Shown in pieces: positions 57,263 to 64,000 of a stretch of 64,000 nucleotides of DNA. This stretch comes from Beta vulgaris subsp. vulgaris (Eukaryota; Streptophyta; Magnoliopsida; Caryophyllales; Amaranthaceae). The notes under the pieces were generated by a model. That model did no database searches. It saw nothing but the letters and a program-made list of their open reading frames with translations, and had not been told where the DNA came from. The position numbers and the translations under genes were made by a program. Every line of letters begins with the position of its first letter. Within the stretch, counting starts at the first letter, position 1. The stretch is taken from positions 55,558,633-55,622,632 of the forward strand of contig NC_079204.1 in assembly GCF_026745355.1 (NCBI RefSeq), in the 5' to 3' direction.

Positions 57263-60200
57263 TTAGACACAGTTTGTATCGTAACTCGCAAGTCCAATCA
57301 ACTCCGGACCTTCCAAACGAGGGTTGTTCTCAAAGCTGCAAAAAGAGGCCATACCAAAGTCAGTAAAGTATGATGTAGATTTTAAATACAACAGCAAACT
57401 TTGGTGTCACATATACCACCCCACCAAGATACCCGTGCGATCTCGTCAAAGGCAATGAGGCAGACATGTGAGACTTGTATGTCGAAAGCTAAATGAAAAG
57501 TTTTATCAATATACTCTCCCCCTTCCCCCTTACCCCACTTGAATGGCATGGTAATAGAAACTCATATGGTTGGAGAAAATAAACCTACGGAATATGGCTA
57601 TCTGACCTCCTCAAATGACATGCTATTTATGATGCATTGAAGCCCAACTATTATGGTTGAGCTAATAACCATCAGAAATCAACATAATTAACCCCGTTCA
57701 TGCAACATGCAAGTATAATGAAGCAAGTGATGCACCAAAAAACTCTTATAGTTGAGCTAGTAAATCAGGAAGGCGACAGATATATTGGTGTCCAAGCCTC
57801 CAAAGTAATGCACCTAGTAAGAGAACATTTGTCGGGATCGTTTTTCTTTTCTGGAAAACAGCTTAAACTTGAACGTAGTTCAAGGAAGCCCAACATATCC
57901 TTTTCATTTTTGTGAATTATCCAATGTCATATGACACCAATTAATCTAAAAGACCATACACCTTTATAGTGTTAAATAGCACCAATGACAACTCCCTCAC
58001 ACTACATATTTATCCATCTTCTTCTCTCCACGTATTTACTAGACTTGAGGTGTTTTGGGGGGGGGGGGACAGGGAAAAAGTGAGGAGAAAAAATGACATA
58101 CAAGATCTCATATTTAATGTTCCCATAAACATGATATCCTATAGACGTACGACACTTTATGCCATTGATTAGGATGCCTCCTATGGCTGTCTACTACTTG
58201 GCAGCCAAATATATTTCAAACAGAATAGGTGACACGTGATTCCTATGTAAAATAAACATTACAAGAAACAGCACAAGGAATACGGTGCAACACAGACAAA
58301 TCCTAGATAAAATGATTAGAAACATGCAGCGGCAAGAATTTCTTCTCTACTGTCTCAAATTTTCAAATTTTTTCACATGACTGCTGACCAACAGAGTACT
58401 CTAGATTCCTGGATTATACCCTGTTACATGATTATGACGAATTCTACTTGATAGATTGAAAACATATCTCGTAGATAACCCTCATTCCTCAAACCCACCC
58501 TTGTATCATTAGAGCGATTTTTTCACCTAGAATTAGATTCAAAATCTCATGATTCTGTAATAGACTCCACTGATGGGCCAACCCAATCAAGGCCACCAGT
58601 GAGGTTCACCTATTCTAGGCGCCACGTCAACAGAAGGACACCTGGGGCAGGTACATGATGCCGTTACAAGGACAGCCAGATGTCATGAGCAGAGAGGTGT
58701 GCAATCATTGGCACAATCATTAAGGAAAGAGCAGAGAACCTTCCTAAAGAGAGAGTAATACTAGTACAGTAGTATAAATAGAAGAAGAAGGAATTAAGAA
58801 AGATTATTTAGAAAAGTAATCTCTTATCTTTAATTAAGGAGTGTGGGGTTACTCGAAAACCTCTTAGGTGTATCTTTCTCTTTGATATTTCAGTAATACA
58901 AGAAATCTCTCTCTTCTGCTCTTATTTCTCTTTACCTTCTGGTTGCATATTCTTGTTGGCATTCCCTTTCCAAGAGGGGAAAATTAGTCTGTGGTTGCAG
59001 GGTCCATTACAGATTCACAGAATTGTTAAGTAATTACTGTCAAGTCTAAGTTACAGAGGGTTAATTTAGACCAACCTCACAAGTCAATATTCATCCAAAA
59101 AAATAATTTTTTTTGTTAAAATTAATCTTACTTGTAATTTCTTAATATGAAAAGGGCAAGTTGCAGAATTTCTTTATAAAAATACATGGAAGTATACACT
59201 ATCCAATTCGGGGCCATAGTTAACAGGATGCATGTCACATAGCACAAAAAAATATGGAAGGAAACAAAATGGGGAAAAATATCTATTCAGAAGGACAAAA
59301 AGGGTGAAAGCTAACTCTTTATTTTTCAATAAGCGTGATATAAAAATAATAACGGAAAAAAGGAAGAAGAAAAGGGAAAACAGATAATGAAGAAAGGAAG
59401 CTCGGTAAGGGGGATAAAAGGGTAGAGCTGAAGCTTATGCTAATATTTACACAGGATAGCAGGATAGCATGCACAGAGAAACTAAAATAGACAGCCTGAT
59501 AAACAAACAAAGCAGTACTCTTGTGAATCTATTAGTTCAATTTTGAACATTGACGAGCAGAAAAGCCATGGCCCCCTCCCACCCTATTATGGCTTTCCAC
59601 TGAAAAGTCGACGATATAAACCACAAAAGTGCCAGTACCATACTTAAAGAAGAATTCCTGTAGTTAATACTAAAAGCTCATCTTTGTTGAATGTATGACT
59701 TGTCACTTTGCTGCACTAGCGACAAGTCACTTAAAACAGTTCAGGAGCACTCACACAGTCACACCACAACGATGTCAATAAATGCAACTATGCAGGCAGA
59801 TGGAAAGTAGACAGAAAAGGTAAAGAAGAAAAGCACTTACTTCTCCAAAGGAATGTGCTCGAAAGGACCCGATGTTGGAATTGTTCCACATAGATTGTTG
59901 GAAGAAACATCTCTGGAAAAGAAGAAAAGAGTGATCAAATGATAGACGCACCAACCAAATGAAGGCAATATAAAAGCAAAGTATTTATCAAGCTCACTTA
60001 CACAACTTTCAAGCTGGAAACCTTAGCTAGCTCCCTTGGAATACAGCCACTTAATTTGTTATTGTTAAGTCGCCTACCAAAACAATATTTGAAACAAAAT
60101 CAGTATTCCCACAAACAATTTTTTATGTAGGTATAAACCATTATACAAGTGCTATGCATAATAAGTGTTAAGGGACATTTCACGAAAAACAACAGGAAGA

Positions 60201-63096
60201 AAAAAAATCAAGCTTAGACTTACAAGAAGACAAGGGATTTCAGTTTTCCCAATTCTGAGGGAATTCTTCCGGATATGTTGTTGTTATATAGATCCAAGCT
60301 AATTAGGCTCTTTAGATTTCCAAGCTCAGATGGAATGGTCCCTTTAATATTGTTCTTGTAAAGTTCCCTATATCAATAGGTAAAGGGTCACTTCGTTAAA
60401 AAAGTAATTTTATCATCAACTGCACCCAAGTCTGCCAACCTAGGGGAACTGAATTTTATTTTATTATGTTAAAAAAATAGCACTTACAGATACTGGAGAT
60501 GTTCAAGCTTTCCAAGATCAGGCACTAGATGTCCAGAGAGGTTTGAATTGCCAAGATCTCTGCATAATAAATCATAACATGGTCGAAATCAGACGATTTA
60601 CACTAAAAATTGCCAGAAACTACTTCGACAATCCTAAAGCCAAGAATTCAACATCCCAATATAAAACAGAAAAGATAAGAAATACACAAGCTCCTGTCAC
60701 AATGGAGGATAGATTACTAACTCTGAGTTTTTGCCACTATTTGGGTTGAAAGACAAGAATTTACCCTAAGCTGCTATGTGCATGCATAAACAACGCCAAA
60801 TTAAATCATAATGGGTTGAAGGCATTTGCCACCATGTTCAAACCTCCGTTCTTCAGTCCGAAACAGTAGAGCACCTCCATATCTAAATACTAGTCCAACC
60901 TCAAAGAAATGTAAACAGCCACCAATGGGACACATTCTTGGACACCATGTCTATCAATGCTTCTCCATAAAACTCCACAACTGGACAATCCAATAGGTTG
61001 AATATCAAGATCAAAGACAGCTAAAGTTAGGGATCCTAGTGAGAAAATGATCAATCATCAACATCTCAGACTTAGCTCATTCTCAAAGACCCACATCTAA
61101 AACCATTAATGGCTTTGCCGTTGGTTCATTAACTTTGACTGTAGGTGAGTAGTAACTTTATACAACTCGGACTCCCCCTGTCATTTGTCTTTCTAGTCTC
61201 TGCAACTAATGAAAGGCAAAAGATAGGCATATGCATCAAAAGAACCTCATTAGCCAAGAGATACACCATAAATATGATAAGATCTCTGTTAGATGGAGCA
61301 TCCCAAAGACAATTACATATTAAAAGGGAGGAAGTGTATAAAGGAAGCACAGAAAGAAGTCTCACATTACTACAGAGGAAGAGGAAATGCAACACACCTA
61401 ATTCACATCCAAACAAGAAGATCTCAAAATAGAAGTTTATCAAGTTCTATAGCATCTACCTTCTCAAAGTATCAAGCCTTACCAAACGCCCCTATAAGTC
61501 ACTATACTAATTTTGAGCGATCCGCATAAAACTTTCTCTACGAAGATCAGTAACATATTGTCCCTTACTCAGTCCATAATCCTTCTTACAGATGTTTCTC
61601 CCAGAAACATCAAGGGATGAAGAATTTGCCAGACTAAAAACTTCATATAACAAGAACCTTCCACACCAAACACCAATATACTGAGTAAGATTCAGATAGC
61701 ATCATTTACAGGCTTTGATTACTTTTAGGGTCTGATACAAATCAATATAAACACATATCACATATACACACCACAACAACAGACAAAAGTTATATCAGAG
61801 CTCCAGCACAAAATGCCATAGTCAACAATGAAGCATCTAAGATGATCTTCAGGTTCACGAATAAATCAAGCTGCTACTTGCCACAAAAAAGTAAATCAAC
61901 TATTCTTTTTACAGTATCAATTCAAAGAAGAAAACACATATAGACAGTTAATAAGACCAGGACATTTACTAGAACTCAAATCAGCAAACTATGCATTCAG
62001 TATTTAGATGTATTGAACTTATGAAGAGGTCATCCCAATGGTGTGAGCTAAACTAAACAAACTTACAGCCTACAATAAAAACAAAAACACTCACAGACAC
62101 AACATCATTTTCTCACATATAGACAGTTTATCATTTGCTTTTTCCGCAGCACAGGTCATGACCAGGAACCACAAATGCACTAAGTTATTCTCCAGAAAAC
62201 AATAATTCATGAAGCAAATAAAAAGGAAAATGAGAATACAACAGAAAAGTCAGACGATAGTTTAGATGAGCTGAATTCTGCCAATATCCATCCATATAAT
62301 CAAAATGATAAAAATTCACACAAAATACACCAAGAACTTTACATAATGAAAGATAAAACCCCAATTCATTGCAAAATTGGCATCTAAGCCAGCTCAATTT
62401 AACAAAAATCCCTCAACTTGAATCATTCTAAGGTGAACATGTAATTTCCAATATAATCAAACCAATTCAAACAAGATGGGGCATAGACCAAAATCTCTCA
62501 ACACAAAACCATCCAACATAACAAAAAAAGCAAACTCTTAGCACAAATTAGTACATGCAAGAAAAAATAAAGAATCACCCAATCATATACTTCCTAAAAG
62601 TACATCAATTGAAGTTCAGTCATACCTAGTTGATCAGCAAGTCAAATTCAATCAAACACCCACCCAACCTCAAATACTCCATGATTCAAAATCAATTCCC
62701 CAAAAAAGATAAAACTTACCTAATCAATAGACTCAAAAACACTGAAATTCACCACAAAAATACCCAATACACCAAAAGGGGAAAAAAACCCATTTCAAAA
62801 TTTCATCTTTAAAAGCCAAAAATCAACAAAAAAAAACAAACTAATTAGAGGAGAGAGAAAGTAGAAAATTACACTCGGGTGACATGATTATCAGAGTTGC
62901 AAGTGATGTGAAACCAAGTACAAGGGCTAACAAGATTGGGATCCCAACTTTCAAGTACATTATCTGGATCCTTCAAACTCTTCCTCAAAGCAAAAAGAGC
63001 ATCTCCTTCAGAATTCCCAGATACCCACTTCACCAAATCCATAGATAAACAAACCCATATCAACAAACACAAAGATGAAGCTTTAAAACCCACCAT
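57263..63096 (-). CDS. Secreted leucine-rich-repeat protein, SERK-ectodomain-like without kinase
   Basis: Six exons: 63096-62873, 60559-60488, 60367-60224, 60073-60002, 59912-59841 and 57335-57263, all GT-AG. The five introns are all in phase 2 and exons 2, 4 and 5 are exactly 72 nt (one LRR each), as in SERK genes. The product is 218 aa. A signal peptide (about 1-27) is followed by the LRRNT cap ([20 protein letters not shown], then [11 protein letters not shown]), and five LRRs beginning [20 protein letters not shown]. The tail is [20 protein letters not shown] then TNCV. It matches Arabidopsis At5g21090-type proteins in length and tail, and these have no transmembrane segment or kinase. 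Relatives are linked to pathogen response and apoplastic signalling. The ATG at 63096 is the first in frame. Intron 5 contains a solo LTR. Confidence 0.96.
58556..59011. mobile_element. Solo LTR in intron 5 of the LRR gene
   Basis: The 456-bp sequence begins TGTAATAGACTCC and ends GGGTCCATTACA, giving matching TG...CA termini with an inverted end of about 12 bp. The 5-bp duplication GATTC borders it (58551-58555, 59012-59016). A TATA box (TATAAATA, 58773-58780) and a T/C-rich region follow in the plus orientation. No internal retroelement sequence is present, so it arose by LTR-LTR recombination. Confidence 0.93.
60560..62872. other. Intron 1 of the LRR gene
   Basis: A 2.3-kb intron. No bounded transposon or embedded gene was recognised; the open frames at 61129-61443 on both strands lack any family resemblance. 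Confidence 0.5.
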
Positions 63097-63656
63097 TTTT
63101 ATCAAAAAACACACACTTTTCTTTTTCCTTAGGGTTTGTTTGTTTTGCCACCAAAAAAGAGGGAGAATTTCAGAAAGTTTACAACTTTAGTACTAGTACT
63201 ACTTGCTAATTACTGAATGGTTGTAATAATTATGCTTTGGAAATGAAAAAGGGCAAGAAAATCAGCTTTGGGAATAGAAGAAGAAATAATAAAGGAGGAA
63301 TCTTTTTGATGAACTAGTGAAAATTGAAAGGAAGAAACGCGTGCGTGTGAATTAGGGGAGATAATGCCGTGAATGTGATGCTGAGTTTGGAGAGAGAAAT
63401 GAGCAGTTTGTGTTGACTTGGAAGGTGGAAAGGTTGGGAGAAGTTTGGACTTTGGAAATTTTTAATGGTGGAGTGGAAGAATGGGTGGATTTTGGAGACT
63501 AGTTGGCAGCATAAATTTGACCAAGTCTGTCATCAGATTAATAAAAGTCATTATGCCAGTCAAGAAGTACTGATACTGATTTTCTTTGAGTCATTGAGTG
63601 GGGTTGAGATATCGGATGCAATACGTTTTGGGTGGATCGGATTCGCAGTAATTTAG
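63097..63656. other. Upstream region of the LRR gene
   Basis: This includes its 5' UTR and promoter. No divergent gene is visible before the window ends. Pyrimidine-rich stretches and GAGAGAGAAATGAGC lie at 63390-63405. Confidence 0.4.
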
Positions 63657-64000
63657 GCTATGTTTGATTCACCTGAAATTTTCTGATCTGAACTTATCTG
63701 ATCTGATCTGAACTTATTTTTTCTGATTTGAACTTATTTTTTCTGATCTGATCTGATCTGATCTGATGTGATTTACAAGATCTTATCTTATAAAAATATA
63801 TTATATATATTATTACTTTGTAAATCATTATTATGCAATACATTATAAGATCTTCTTTATAGTATTACTATTATTATCATTTTATTTCTATTACAACTTT
63901 TACACAACTTTTATTATTAATAATAATTATTATTATTATCATTATTATAAGCACAACAATAATAATTATAATCATAATTATTATTATTACTAAAAATAAT
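63657..64000. mobile_element. Start of a TTCAG/CTGAT-core MITE, cut by the window end
   Basis: GGCTATGTTTGATTCACCTG matches the terminal form of the element at 17-187. It is followed by runs of TCTGATCTGAACTTA and then ATT-rich microsatellite. The other terminus is outside the window or lost. Confidence 0.45.

Noticed and set aside
61129..61443. Overlapping open frames of about 100 codons within LRR intron 1
   Set aside because: No recognisable domain, both strands open, and the LRR exon structure needs this as intron.

Overview
The window is nuclear DNA of a flowering plant, most likely a eudicot. Genes are split by GT-AG introns, intergenic DNA is very AT-rich, and small non-autonomous transposons (Stowaway-type, hAT-type, CACTA, tRNA-derived SINEs, a solo LTR) and a plastid psbA fragment lie between and inside genes. 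The species cannot be named from sequence alone. The gene models below were built by hand from splice signals and reading frame. There are seven intact protein-coding genes, one clear pseudogene and one orphan first exon.

Layout. 0.9-2.4 kb: a two-exon, two-Myb-repeat (DIVARICATA/SRM1-type) transcription factor on the minus strand. 2.4-7.6 kb: intergenic repeats, including a perfect 24-bp-stem hairpin, a SINE, and a diverged full-length 5S rRNA copy just 49 bp before the next gene. 7.66-9.95 kb: a two-exon type II metacaspase (plus). 12.4-16.2 kb: two intronless cytosolic sulfotransferases (plus), with a SINE and a Stowaway element between them. 17.1-18.2 kb: a decayed metacaspase on the minus strand that has lost both catalytic residues, with a 5'-truncated RTE-type LINE just upstream. 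19.5-23.2 kb: a three-exon membrane-anchored cupin (minus). 24.6-32.1 kb: a 17-exon major facilitator of the ZIF1/ZIFL family (minus, 484 aa). 35.5-35.7 kb: an orphan, intact ZIFL first exon (minus).

36-57 kb is essentially gene-free. It holds a 1.2-kb non-autonomous CACTA element, the psbA insertion set in ATT microsatellites, a five-unit array with a 0.79-kb period carrying a nested Stowaway, a 0.32-kb tandem duplication, SINEs, a (CT)n(GA)n perfect palindrome and a purine-rich GC block. 57.3-63.1 kb: a six-exon secreted leucine-rich-repeat protein (218 aa, SERK-ectodomain-like without kinase, minus) with a solo LTR in its fifth intron.

The genes do not form one pathway. The signs of local duplication are the sulfotransferase pair, two inverted metacaspase loci that bracket that pair, and the ZIFL gene with its orphan exon. 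No new multi-gene system was found; the most unusual items are structural (hairpin insert, 5S copy beside a promoter, long-period array, duplicated first exon).
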